From Nocardia transvalensis NBRC 15921 (GTDB taxonomy: Bacteria > Actinomycetota > Actinomycetes > Mycobacteriales > Mycobacteriaceae): a stretch of 64,000 nucleotides of DNA. The notes under the pieces were generated by a model that was not told the DNA's origin, searched no databases, and saw only the letters and a program-made list of their open reading frames with translations. Shown here piece by piece: positions 53,967 through 62,952 of this stretch (within the stretch, counting starts at the first letter, position 1; the number at the start of each line of letters is the position of its first letter). Location: assembly GCF_000308875.1 (NCBI RefSeq), contig NZ_BAGL01000060.1, forward strand, positions 1 through 64,000. Direction: 5' to 3'. The translations under genes and the position numbers were made by a program.

Positions 53967-54653
53967 GTGAAGGATCTGGTGGACAGCACGGAGATGTATC
54001 TCCGTACCATCTACGACCTCGAGGAGGAGGGCGTCACGCCGCTGCGCGCGCGTATCGCCGAACGCCTCGAGCAGAGCGGCCCGACGGTCAGTCAGACGGT
54101 CGCCCGGATGGAGCGCGACGGCCTGCTGACCGTCGCCGGCGATCGTCACCTCGAGCTGACCGACAAGGGCCGTGCCATGGCCGTCGCGGTGATGCGCAAG
54201 CACCGGCTCGCCGAGCGGCTGCTGGTCGACGTCATCGGGCTGGACTGGCAGAACGTGCACGCCGAGGCCTGCCGGTGGGAGCACGTGATGAGCGAGGACG
54301 TCGAGCGCCGCCTCGTCGAGGTCCTCAACAACCCCACCACCTCCCCGTACGGCAACCCGATCCCCGGCCTCGACGAACTGGGCGTGCTGCCGCAGTCCGA
54401 CGCGGACGAGAAGCTGATCCGGCTGTCCGAACTGCCCGGCAACCAGGTCTCCGCGGTGGTGGTGCGGCGGCTGTCCGAGCACATCCAGACCGATCCCGAC
54501 ATCATCGGCCAGCTGCGGCGGGCGGGTGTGGTGCCCGACGCGCGCGTGACGGTGGAGACCAAGCCGGGTGTGGTGATCATCTCGGTGCCCGGGCACGAGG
54601 GTTTCGAACTGTCCGACGAGATGGCGCACGCCGTCCAGGTGAAATTGGTCTGA
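53967..54653 (+). CDS. ideR: Iron-dependent repressor IdeR (DtxR family)
   Basis: A 228-residue Fe2+-dependent repressor from GTG 53967 (VKDLVDSTEMYLRTIYDLEE) behind GAAGGGG. The N-terminal winged helix holds the recognition helix QSGPTVSQTVARMERDGLL. Metal ligands are all in place: Met10, Cys102, Glu105, His106 (site 2) and His79, Glu83, His98 (site 1). The C-terminal SH3-like domain is complete (RLSEHIQ...VIISVPGHEGFELSDEMA). It controls iron uptake, storage and siderophore genes at iron boxes. The sigB-ideR-galE neighbourhood is conserved in Corynebacteriales. galE follows after 15 bp. Confidence 0.96.
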   Translation: MKDLVDSTEMYLRTIYDLEEEGVTPLRARIAERLEQSGPTVSQTVARMERDGLLTVAGDRHLELTDKGRAMAVAVMRKHRLAERLLVDVIGLDWQNVHAEACRWEHVMSEDVERRLVEVLNNPTTSPYGNPIPGLDELGVLPQSDADEKLIRLSELPGNQVSAVVVRRLSEHIQTDPDIIGQLRRAGVVPDARVTVETKPGVVIISVPGHEGFELSDEMAHAVQVKLV

Positions 54654-54668
54654 GGAATGATCTGAGGC

Positions 54669-55649
54669 ATGAAACTTCTGGTGACGGGTGGCGCCGGCTA
54701 TGTCGGCGGGGTGTGTGCGCAGGTCCTGATCGAGGAGGGCCACGACGTGCTCGTGGTCGACGATCTGTCCACGGGTAATGCGGACGGGGTGCCCAGCGGC
54801 GCCAAATTCGTCGACGGCGATATCGCGACCGTCGGCGTGGAGCTGATCGAATCCGAGAACTTCGACGGCGTGCTGCACTTCGCCGCGCAGTCGCTGGTCG
54901 GCGAGTCGGTACAGCAGCCGGAGAAGTACTGGCACGGCAATGTCGTGAAGACGCTCGCGCTGCTGGAGGCGATGCGCCGCGCCGGAACTCCGCGGCTGGT
55001 GTTCTCCTCGACGGCGGCGGTGTACGGCGAGCCGGAACAGGTGCCGATCACCGAGGACGCCCCGGCCCGGCCGACCAACCCGTACGGCGCGTCGAAGCTG
55101 GCCATCGACCACGCCATCACCTCCTACGCGGCGGCGCACGGCTTGGCGGCGACCAGCCTGCGCTATTTCAACGTGGCCGGCGCCTACGGCGGGCTCGGCG
55201 AGAACCGGGTCGTGGAAACGCATCTCATCCCCTTGGTGCTGCACACCGCGCTGCGCCACCGGGAATCGATCTCGGTCTTCGGCACCGACTACGCGACTCC
55301 CGACGGCACGGCGATCCGCGACTACATCCACATCCGCGACCTGGCACAGGCGCATCTGCTGGCGCTGGCCGATTCGCGGCCGGGCGAGCACCGCATCTTC
55401 AACCTGGGCAGCGGCACCGGTTTCTCGGTGCGCCAGGTGATCTCGGCCTGCGAGCGGGTGACGGGCCGCACCATCCCGGCGGTGGATTCGCCTCGCCGCC
55501 CGGGTGATCCGGCCGTGCTCATCGCCTCCAGCGAGCGCGCCGTCGCCGAACTGGGCTGGAATCCCCAGCACAACGATCTCGACGAGATCGTCTCGGACGC
55601 ATGGGATTTCCTGCAGTCGCTGGGTGATCGGGCGCACAGCGCGCGCTAG
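54669..55649 (+). CDS. galE: UDP-glucose 4-epimerase GalE
   Basis: A 326-residue extended SDR enzyme that interconverts UDP-glucose and UDP-galactose, feeding arabinogalactan and capsule synthesis. The NAD-binding motif is VTGGAGYVGGVCAQVLIEEG. Ser and Tyr/Lys of the active site are seen in VFSSTAAVYGEPEQV and NPYGASKLAIDHAI. Further family blocks are LRYFNVAGAY, GTAIRDYIHIRDLAQAH and FNLGSGTGFSV. The start ATG lies 15 bp after ideR, suggesting co-transcription. The length is slightly shorter than E. coli GalE but usual for Actinobacteria. Confidence 0.95.
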   Translation: MKLLVTGGAGYVGGVCAQVLIEEGHDVLVVDDLSTGNADGVPSGAKFVDGDIATVGVELIESENFDGVLHFAAQSLVGESVQQPEKYWHGNVVKTLALLEAMRRAGTPRLVFSSTAAVYGEPEQVPITEDAPARPTNPYGASKLAIDHAITSYAAAHGLAATSLRYFNVAGAYGGLGENRVVETHLIPLVLHTALRHRESISVFGTDYATPDGTAIRDYIHIRDLAQAHLLALADSRPGEHRIFNLGSGTGFSVRQVISACERVTGRTIPAVDSPRRPGDPAVLIASSERAVAELGWNPQHNDLDEIVSDAWDFLQSLGDRAHSAR

Positions 55650-55666
55650 CGGCGCCCCGCCGGTGC

Positions 55667-56920
55667 TCACGATTCCGGCCGCCTGTCGGGAGGCAGTTCC
55701 ACGCCCAGCGCGGCGGCCTTGGCTCGCCCGCTGACCGCGAGCTTGCGCACCTCGCGAGGCGGCATTCCGGTACGCAGCGCGGTGTCGAGCAGGACGGCGA
55801 CGGTGTGCTGCGGGTCGGCGTCCAGCGCGGCGTCCAAAGCCACTCCGGCGAAGGGCCCGTCGCCGTTGGCGTAGGCGCTGTAACCGAGCAGGGTGGCGGC
55901 CTCCGCGCGGTCGGATCCGGTGAGGCCGCGGCACAGCAGCGACCACAGCACCTCGGCCGGGACCACCTGCTCCCCCAGCGCCAGCGCGAACATGGCGTCG
56001 CGCACCGCCGGATCACGCAGGGCCACGGCCACTTCCGCGAGATCGCGCGCCGCGGCCCGGCCGCCGGAGTCGAGGACGGTCACCTTTCCCAGGACCAGGT
56101 CCAGCGCCGCACGACTGTAGATGCCCGGCTCGCCCCGGCACACGGCCTGCCGGTATCGGTCGGCGGCCGCCGCGGTCACGCGTTCCAGGTCGCTCGCCAC
56201 CTCCGCGCACAGGTCCGGATCGGTGCCGACCACATCGGTCATCTCCTCGCGGGAGGCCCGGATCGGGCGGCCGTCGAGGACGTGCGCCACGGCGATCGGC
56301 GAGGTCGCCGGATCGAGTTGCGCGCCGGTGCATTCGAGATCGAGCAGGCTCCACCAGGGCGCGCCGTCGGCGATCTCGCGCACGGCCCACGCCTCGGCCA
56401 CCTCGACCCCCACGGCATCCAGCGCGCCGTCGAGGATCCGGAGCAGATCGCGAAGCCGGGCGGTACGCGCGCCCGGACGCCCGGCGCAGGGCGGCCCCGC
56501 TCGATCATCCACCAGCAGCACGAGCACTCCGGCCGCCTTCTCCTGCGCGCAGAGCCCGGCCAGCTGCCGGGCTACCCGCAGCCACGCACCGCAGCCCGGG
56601 ATATCCAGATCGTGACGCGCCACGGCCCCGAGGACCACCGCATCGGACCGGCCGGGCACCTCCTGCAACATGCACGCCACCAGCGAGCGGTGCGGTACGA
56701 AGCCGAGCAGAGCCGGAACGGCCGCGATGAACTCACCCGGCTCCCCGACCCGCAGGGGCAGATCGGCCCACGGCGGGGTGTGCGAACGACGCGCCGGATC
56801 TGGTTGTGCGCGTGGCGAATTCACACACGGTCCGGATCCGGTGTGTGACCGGGCGGGCTGCGGCTCGCCGCCGGGGCCTGAGTCGTTGTCGGTGGGTGCG
56901 GGTTCCGCGGGACTCGTCAT
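55667..56920 (-). CDS. DUF4192 protein
   Basis: A 417-residue protein from MTSPAEPAPTDNDSGPGGEP (56920). After a polar Pro/Gly-rich ~55 residues the DUF4192 domain starts PLRVGEPGEFIAAVPALLGF, VPHRSLVACMLQ, with DAVVLGAVARHDLDIPGCGA and GVLVLLVDDRAGPP. It ends MFALALGEQVVPAEVLWSLL and SAYANGDGPFAGVALDAAL. The family is Actinobacteria-specific and of unknown function. It is convergent with galE, with only 17 bp between the stops. Confidence 0.88.
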   Translation of the reverse strand: MTSPAEPAPTDNDSGPGGEPQPARSHTGSGPCVNSPRAQPDPARRSHTPPWADLPLRVGEPGEFIAAVPALLGFVPHRSLVACMLQEVPGRSDAVVLGAVARHDLDIPGCGAWLRVARQLAGLCAQEKAAGVLVLLVDDRAGPPCAGRPGARTARLRDLLRILDGALDAVGVEVAEAWAVREIADGAPWWSLLDLECTGAQLDPATSPIAVAHVLDGRPIRASREEMTDVVGTDPDLCAEVASDLERVTAAAADRYRQAVCRGEPGIYSRAALDLVLGKVTVLDSGGRAAARDLAEVAVALRDPAVRDAMFALALGEQVVPAEVLWSLLCRGLTGSDRAEAATLLGYSAYANGDGPFAGVALDAALDADPQHTVAVLLDTALRTGMPPREVRKLAVSGRAKAAALGVELPPDRRPES

Positions 56921-57254
56921 GCCGCACAGCGTGCTCCCCAGCCTCACCACCGACTCCGCCGCGACCTGGGCTTTCACCTCCCCGAAAATTAGTCTGGGGA
57001 TAACTCTCCGCCTGTGGATCACCCCAGCGGCCGGCTCACCTCACCCCCCGTTTTCCGGCATGCTTTTGGCCGGAATCCACAGGCGGCGCGGTAGATCCCG
57101 GCCAAAAGCGTGCCGGGAAAGAGGAGGGGTCACCCACGGGAATGAGGACGGGCACGCACGCGGACAAGTACAGGCACGCACGGGGGATGAGGACAGGGCG
57201 CGCAGGGAGGGCGGTACGGGCACGCACGGAAATTGAGAGGGGCGCGCAGCACTA
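56921..57254. other. Intergenic with short direct repeats
   Basis: A 334-bp stretch with no gene. GGCACGCACG occurs three times (57151-57160, 57173-57182, 57219-57228), alternating with GATGAGGAC-like words. Similar simple repeats are often chance in GC-rich spacers. The promoter of the DUF4192 gene would lie at the left end. Confidence 0.4.
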
Positions 57255-57276
57255 ATGAGGGCCGTGAGGCCCTCAT
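57255..57276 (-). terminator. Stem-loop downstream of the aldo/keto reductase gene
   Basis: ATGAGGGCC and GGCCCTCAT form a perfect 9-bp stem around a GTGA loop, 12 bp beyond the stop codon of the aldo/keto reductase gene (57288). A stable hairpin at that position is probably a terminator, although no T-run follows. Confidence 0.55.
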
Positions 57277-57287
57277 GTCGGCACGGG

Positions 57288-58220
57288 TCAGTTCGAGGCG
57301 GTGGTGAGGGCGGACAGTTCCTCGTCGGAGAGGCGGAGGGTGCCTACGGGGAGGAGGTCGGCCAGTTGTTCGGGGGTGCGGGCGCTGGCGATGGGGGCGG
57401 CGACGGTGGGCTGGGCGGCGAGCCAGGCCAGGGATACCGCGGCCACCGGGACGCCGTGGGCGGCGGCGACGCGGTCGAGGGTGTCGAGGACCCGCACGCC
57501 GCGCTCGTCGAGGTAGGCCGCCGCGCCCTTGGCACGGGGGCTGTCCACCGCGCTGCCCGGCCGGTATTTGCCGGTCAGGAAGCCCTTGGCGAGCGCGTAG
57601 TACGGCACGGTCGCGAGGTTCTCCGCACTCGCGAACGGCAGCACGTCCCGCTCGAACCCGGCGCGCTCGACCAGGTTGTAGTGCGGCTGGATGGCGGCGT
57701 AGCGGGCCAGGCCCTCCCGGTCGGCGAAGGCCAGCGACGCCCGGATGCGGTCGGTGGACATATTCGAGACGGCCACGTACCGCACCTTGCCGGCCCGCAC
57801 CAGCTCGTCGTAGGCGGCGACGGTCTCCTCGACCGGCGTCTCCGGATCGTCGTAGTGCGCGTAGTACAGGTCGATGTAGTCGGTCCCGAGGCGCCGCAGC
57901 GACGCGTCCACCGCACCGTGGATCGCCTTGGCGGACAGGCCCTCGAAGGGCGCGAGCCGGCCGTTCTTGGTGGCGATCACCACATCGCCGCGATTCCCGC
58001 GCTCGGCCAGCCACTCGCCGAGAACCGTCTCCGATTCACCCCCGCTGTTCCCGGGCACCCAGGCCGAGTACACGTCCGCGGTATCGATGAAGTTCCCCCC
58101 GGCCGCGGCATAGGCGTCCAGCACCGCGAAGGAACCCGCCCGGTCGGCCGTCCAGCCGAACACGTTGCCACCGAGGCACAGGGGGAAAACATCCAGGTCG
58201 GTCGTACCAAGTTTCGCCAT
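57288..58220 (-). CDS. Aldo/keto reductase
   Basis: A 310-residue NADP-dependent TIM-barrel reductase. MAKLGTTDLDVFPLCLGGNV is followed by GGNFIDTADVYSAW, which holds the catalytic Asp and Tyr. The catalytic Lys lies in VVIATKNGRL and the His in IDLYYAHYDDPE, the usual AKR tetrad. NADP-binding residues near ASARTPEQLADLL close the domain. Closest in type to the AKR11/12-like bacterial reductases. Substrate unknown. It is monocistronic with the hairpin at 57255-57276 behind it. Confidence 0.93.
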   Translation of the reverse strand: MAKLGTTDLDVFPLCLGGNVFGWTADRAGSFAVLDAYAAAGGNFIDTADVYSAWVPGNSGGESETVLGEWLAERGNRGDVVIATKNGRLAPFEGLSAKAIHGAVDASLRRLGTDYIDLYYAHYDDPETPVEETVAAYDELVRAGKVRYVAVSNMSTDRIRASLAFADREGLARYAAIQPHYNLVERAGFERDVLPFASAENLATVPYYALAKGFLTGKYRPGSAVDSPRAKGAAAYLDERGVRVLDTLDRVAAAHGVPVAAVSLAWLAAQPTVAAPIASARTPEQLADLLPVGTLRLSDEELSALTTASN

Positions 58221-58265
58221 GATCCCGAACGTACTCCGGCGAAAGCGAACTGCCCGGTACGCCTT

Positions 58266-58988
58266 TCATCCTTTCCGGACATTCGCGACTGTGGCGTCGA
58301 ACACATGGTCCAGGGCCGTCGTATCCGGCGCCCCGTCACCGAAGCTCATATACGTCACCGTGATCCGGACGTCGCCGATCTGGGCCACGAGCGTCCGCAT
58401 CGATTGCGTCAGCCCCGGACCGCCCACCGGCCCGGAGACCGTCCGGCGCAGCGCCAAGGCATCGTCGGCATCGATCGGCGGCGGCGGATCGAGCTGCGTG
58501 ACAACGGCATTGGCGAGCGGACCGCGCTGCACGCGCACGGTGTCGCATCGCCGCACCTGATCCCGCAACCCGGACAGCGGCTGATCGGTCCGCGCCAGCT
58601 CGACGGTGAGGGTGGCGCGCGCGCCGTCGTCGGTCCCCACCACGACCGCGGTCCGGTCGGTGTCGAACCGCGGCGTCGACGGCGCGCAGTCCTGCGGATC
58701 GGCCCGCGCGCCCGGCGGCACACCCACCAGATCGGCGGCGGCCCGGCGGGCTTGATCCGCCGGCAGCACCACCGCGGCATAGCTCGCGGGGAAACGGTCC
58801 TGACCGGGCAGCAGGGCCGGCAGCGGCGTGCCGACGTGGCGCGTGATCGAAGTCTGACGCTCGGCGACCGGATGCCCCGCGACCGTCGCGCCGCACCCCG
58901 CGAGGACCCCCGCCACCAGCACCGCGACCAGTGCCCGCGCGGCGGCGCGGGCGTCGAGACGCGGCCGCGGGCCAGGCGAGTCCGGCAC
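58266..58988 (-). CDS. Secreted lipoprotein of unknown function
   Basis: A 240-residue protein from GTG 58988 (VPDSPGPRPRLDARAAARAL). A hydrophobic VAVLVAGVLAGC stretch ends in the lipobox LAGC, so the mature protein is probably lipid-anchored. The domain that follows (TPLPALLPGQDRFPASYAAV through VRITVTYMSFGDGAPDTTAL) resembles the extracellular sensor-like DUF5642/PknH-type domains of Mycobacteriales, with two further cysteines in QDCAPSTP and RRCDTVRV that could form a disulfide, as in those domains. Role unknown. Confidence 0.75.
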   Translation of the reverse strand: MPDSPGPRPRLDARAAARALVAVLVAGVLAGCGATVAGHPVAERQTSITRHVGTPLPALLPGQDRFPASYAAVVLPADQARRAAADLVGVPPGARADPQDCAPSTPRFDTDRTAVVVGTDDGARATLTVELARTDQPLSGLRDQVRRCDTVRVQRGPLANAVVTQLDPPPPIDADDALALRRTVSGPVGGPGLTQSMRTLVAQIGDVRITVTYMSFGDGAPDTTALDHVFDATVANVRKG

Positions 58989-59275
58989 GATCACGTAATT
59001 CACTATGCCGAACGCCCGCCGTTCGCCGGAAATCGCCACGCCGGGGTACCGGGCGGGAATGCGCGTAGCCTCCGGTCGGTTGTTCGATGGAGCGGCGCAC
59101 CCCGCCCGGCGCGACCTCCGAAGTAGATGAGAGACAATGAAGGTGGTTCGCGACATCACATCCGCCGCCGGTTGTGACGACGAGCCCCGGCGACGCCCAC
59201 GTAACGACGAATTTCGCCGGGCACGTCGGCCCCGGCGCCGCGGAGGCGGGCGGGCCACGCAGGAAGGAGTACGCG

Positions 59276-60229
59276 ATGGACTACGAGTCGCGAATGTACG
59301 AGCTGGAGTTCCCCGCTCCGCAGCTGTCGTCCGCCGACGGCGCTGGTCCGGTGCTGGTACACGGTTTGGAAGGCTTCACCGACGCCGGTCACGCGGTACG
59401 CCTGGCCACCACGCATCTGCGCGAGAGCCTGGAGTCGGAGCTGGTCGCCTCGTTCGACGTGGACGAGCTGCTCGACTACCGGTCCCGGCGACCGCTCATG
59501 ACGTTCAAGACCGATCATTTCTCCGATTACGCCGATCCGGAGCTGAATCTGTGGGCGCTGCGCGATACCGCGGGCACCCCCTTCCTGCTGCTGGCGGGGC
59601 TGGAGCCGGATCTGCGGTGGGAGAAATTCGTCACGGCCACGCGGTTGCTGGCCGAACAGCTGGGCGTGCGCCGCACCATCGGGCTGTCCGCCATCCCGAT
59701 GGCGAGCCCGCACACCCGCCCGCTCGGCATCACGGCGCACGCCAGCGACCGCGACCTGATCGGTGAGCATCAGCGCTGGCCGGGTGAGCTACAGGTGCCG
59801 GGCAGCGCGTCGTCGCTGCTGGAGTACCGGATGGCGCAGCACGGCCACGAGTCGATCGGCTTCTCGGTGCATGTGCCGCACTACCTGGCGCAGACCGCTT
59901 ACCCGGAGGCCGCGCAGACGCTGCTGGAGAGCGTCGCGGAGAACGCCGAGCTGGAGCTGCCGCTGGCGGCGCTGAGTGAGGCCGCGGCGCGCGTACGCGA
60001 GCAGCTCAACGAGCAGATCGCCGGAAACACCGAGGTCGAGACGGTGGTGAGCGCGCTGGAGCGGCAGTACGACAGCTTCGTCACCGCGCAGGAGCGCCAG
60101 GCCAGCCTGCTGGCCGGCGAGGCCGACCTCCCGACCGGCGACGAGCTGGGCGCGGAATTCGAGCGCTTCCTCGCCGAGCAGTCCGGATTCGGCGACGGCG
60201 AGAACCCCGAGGGCGGCGAACTGCGGTAG
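59276..60229 (+). CDS. PAC2 family protein
   Basis: A 317-residue protein from ATG 59276, eight bases after AGGAAGGAG. It begins MDYESRMYELEFPAPQLSSA and shows PVLVHGLEGFTDAGHAVRLA (the oxyanion-type start of PAC2), ASFDVDELLDYRSRRPLMTF and LLAGLEPDLRWEKF. Residues ~250-317 are helical and acidic. PAC2 proteins include proteasome assembly chaperones in eukaryotes and a conserved group in actinobacteria whose role is not established. It is 54 bp upstream of the helicase gene and probably co-transcribed. Confidence 0.9.
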   Translation: MDYESRMYELEFPAPQLSSADGAGPVLVHGLEGFTDAGHAVRLATTHLRESLESELVASFDVDELLDYRSRRPLMTFKTDHFSDYADPELNLWALRDTAGTPFLLLAGLEPDLRWEKFVTATRLLAEQLGVRRTIGLSAIPMASPHTRPLGITAHASDRDLIGEHQRWPGELQVPGSASSLLEYRMAQHGHESIGFSVHVPHYLAQTAYPEAAQTLLESVAENAELELPLAALSEAAARVREQLNEQIAGNTEVETVVSALERQYDSFVTAQERQASLLAGEADLPTGDELGAEFERFLAEQSGFGDGENPEGGELR

Positions 60230-60283
60230 CCGTACGGTCACGGTTTGCGGTGGGGCCCGCCCCTGCCGGTAACGTTGCCGCAC

Positions 60284-62791
60284 GTGCAGCTGTCCGACCT
60301 CATCCCCGACCGTGTCGTGCCCGACGTGGATGCGGACTGGCTGTACGAGTCCTTCGCCGACTGGACCCTCGAACAGGGCCTGACGCTGTACCCGGCGCAG
60401 GAGGAGGCGCTGCTGGAGCTGATGACCGGCGCCAACGTCATCCTCGCCACCCCTACTGGGTCGGGGAAGTCGATGGTGGCGGTGGGCGCGCACTTCGCCG
60501 CCCTCAACCGCGGTCAGCGCTCCTACTACACCGCTCCGATCAAGGCGCTGGTCAGCGAGAAGTTCTTCGCGCTGTGCGAGGTGTTCGGCGCCGACCGGGT
60601 CGGCATGGTGACCGGCGACGCGGCGGTGAACCCGACCGCGCCGATCATCTGCGCGACCGCGGAGATCCTGGCCAATCTGGCGCTGCGCGAGGGCGCCGCC
60701 GCCGATGTCGGCCAGGTCGTAATGGACGAATTCCACTTCTACTCCGATCCGGACCGTGGCTGGGCCTGGCAGGTGCCGCTGCTGGAACTGCCGAAGGCGC
60801 AGTTCCTGCTGATGTCGGCGACGCTCGGCGAGGTCGACTTCTTCGCCCGCGATCTCGAGCGCCGCACCGGACGCTCCACCGCCATCGTGGCGGGAGCGGA
60901 ACGCCCTGTGCCCCTGACGTTTTCGTACCGGCGCACACCGATCACCGAAACGCTGGAGGAACTGGTCACCACCAACCAGTCCCCGGTGTACGTCGTGCAT
61001 TTCACCCAGGCCGCCGCCCTGGAACGCGCGCAGGCGCTGACCAGCGTCAACTTCGCCAGTAAGGCGCAGAAGGACGCCATCGCCGAGGCGATCGGGTCGT
61101 TCCGCTTCTCCAGCGGCTTCGGCAAGACGCTGTCGCGGCTGATCCGGCACGGCATCGGCGTCCATCACGCCGGCATGCTCCCCAAGTACCGCCGCCTGGT
61201 CGAACGTCTGGCGCAGGAGGGCCTGCTGCAGGTCGTCTGCGGCACCGACACCCTCGGCGTCGGCATCAACGTGCCGATCCGCACGGTGCTACTCACGGGG
61301 CTCACCAAATTCGACGGCACCCGCACCCGCCGCCTCAAGGCCCGCGAATTCCATCAGATCTCCGGGCGGGCCGGCCGCGCCGGATACGACACCACCGGCA
61401 CGGTCGTGGTGGAGGCGCCGGAGCACGAGATCGAGAACGCGCGCCTGCTCGCCAAGGCCGGCGACGACCCGAAGAAGCAGCGCAAGGTGCAGCGGCGCAA
61501 GCCGCCGGAGGGTTTCGTGTCCTGGTCCGAGGAGACCTTCGACCGCCTGGTGTCCGCCGCGCCCGAACCGATGGTCTCGCGGTTCCGGGTCACCAATTCC
61601 CTGCTGCTCAACGTGATCGCGCGCCCGGGCAACTGTTTCGACTCGATGCGGCACCTGCTCGAGGACAATCACGAGCCGCGCGCCGCGCAGCGTAAACATA
61701 TCCTCAAAACCATCCGGTTGTATCGCGCGCTGCGGGACGCCGGAGTGGTCCAGCAACTGGACGAACCGGACGAATTCGGCCGCCGCGCACGGCTCACCGT
61801 CGATCTGCAGCGCGACTTCGCCCTCGATCAGCCGCTGTCGCCGTTCGCGCTGGCAGCGCTGGAGCTACTTGACACCGGCTCGCCGACCTACACACTGGAT
61901 GTAGTGTCCATCATCGAGTCCACGCTGGAGGACCCGCGCCAGCTGCTGCTCGCCCAGCAGCACAAGGCGCGCGGCGCCGCGATCGCGGAGATGAAGGCCG
62001 ACGGCATCGAATACGACGAGCGCATGGAGCTCATCGAGGACATCACCTGGCCCAAACCCCTCGTCGAACTGATCGAACCGGCCTTCGAAACCTATCGCGC
62101 CGGACACCCGTGGGTCTCGGAGTTCAGCCCGGCGCCGAAGTCCGTGGTGCGCGAGATGATCGAGCGCGCACTGACTTTCGCCGAACTCGTCAGCGAGTAC
62201 GAGCTGGCCCGCTCGGAGGGCATGGTGCTGCGGTACCTGGCCGACGCCTACCGCGCGCTGCGCCGCACCGTCCCCGAATCCGCGCGCACCGAGGAACTCG
62301 AGGATCTCACCGAATGGCTGGGTGAGCTGGTGCGCCAAGTGGATTCGAGCCTGCTCGACGAATGGGAGCAGCTCACCGATCCGGGCGCGGAGACCGATGC
62401 CGAGCAGGTGGCGTTCGGCGCGGAGACCATCCGCCCCATCTCGGCCAACGAGCGCGCCTTCCGGGTGCTGGTCCGCAACGCCGTATTCCGGCGCGTCGAG
62501 ATGGCCGCGCTGCATCGCTGGCAGGCGCTGGACGACCTCGGTGACGGCCCGGACTGGGAGGCCGATCTCGCGCCCTATTTCGCGGAGTACGGCGAGATCG
62601 GCACCGGGCCGAACGCGCGCGGTCCGCGGCTGTTCCAGGTCGAGCAGCGGCCCGGTTTCTGGCACGTGCGCCAGGTCCTGGACGACCCGGCCGGCGACCA
62701 CGGCTGGTCGGTCGACGCGATCGTCGACCTGGCCGAATCCGACGCCGCCGGTGAGGTGGTGTTCGACGAGGTCACGGTGACGGCGGGATGA
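60284..62791 (+). CDS. Ski2-like DEAD/DEAH-box RNA helicase (HelY-type)
   Basis: An ~835-residue helicase; I choose GTG 60284 (VQLSDLIPDRVVPDVDADWL), though TTG at 60245 is possible. Walker A is LATPTGSGKSMVAVG (about residue 54), motif II VVMDEFHFYSDPDRGW, motif III LLMSATLGEVDFF and motif VI FHQISGRAGRAGYDTTGTV. The C-terminal ~400 residues match the DUF3516-type helical region of actinobacterial HelY. Related proteins unwind RNA in decay and processing. It is coupled to the PAC2 gene. Confidence 0.93.
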   Translation: MQLSDLIPDRVVPDVDADWLYESFADWTLEQGLTLYPAQEEALLELMTGANVILATPTGSGKSMVAVGAHFAALNRGQRSYYTAPIKALVSEKFFALCEVFGADRVGMVTGDAAVNPTAPIICATAEILANLALREGAAADVGQVVMDEFHFYSDPDRGWAWQVPLLELPKAQFLLMSATLGEVDFFARDLERRTGRSTAIVAGAERPVPLTFSYRRTPITETLEELVTTNQSPVYVVHFTQAAALERAQALTSVNFASKAQKDAIAEAIGSFRFSSGFGKTLSRLIRHGIGVHHAGMLPKYRRLVERLAQEGLLQVVCGTDTLGVGINVPIRTVLLTGLTKFDGTRTRRLKAREFHQISGRAGRAGYDTTGTVVVEAPEHEIENARLLAKAGDDPKKQRKVQRRKPPEGFVSWSEETFDRLVSAAPEPMVSRFRVTNSLLLNVIARPGNCFDSMRHLLEDNHEPRAAQRKHILKTIRLYRALRDAGVVQQLDEPDEFGRRARLTVDLQRDFALDQPLSPFALAALELLDTGSPTYTLDVVSIIESTLEDPRQLLLAQQHKARGAAIAEMKADGIEYDERMELIEDITWPKPLVELIEPAFETYRAGHPWVSEFSPAPKSVVREMIERALTFAELVSEYELARSEGMVLRYLADAYRALRRTVPESARTEELEDLTEWLGELVRQVDSSLLDEWEQLTDPGAETDAEQVAFGAETIRPISANERAFRVLVRNAVFRRVEMAALHRWQALDDLGDGPDWEADLAPYFAEYGEIGTGPNARGPRLFQVEQRPGFWHVRQVLDDPAGDHGWSVDAIVDLAESDAAGEVVFDEVTVTAG

Positions 62792-62952
62792 CCGGCGCGC
62801 GATCGGCCCCGCGGTTCCGAAGACCCGCCACCTCCCGCACCCAGTGATCAAGACGACGTAAATCCGGTTCGTTTTTCGCGGCGTCCCGCTGATACTCTCG
62901 CGTCCGCTGCCCGCAGCGGGAGGCTGCCCAGAAGAAAGAGAGTTCCCTTAGA

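Noticed and set aside
57130..57240. GGCACGCACG direct repeats as a possible regulatory array
   Set aside because: Three short copies in a GC-rich spacer with irregular spacing; no further sign of a binding array.
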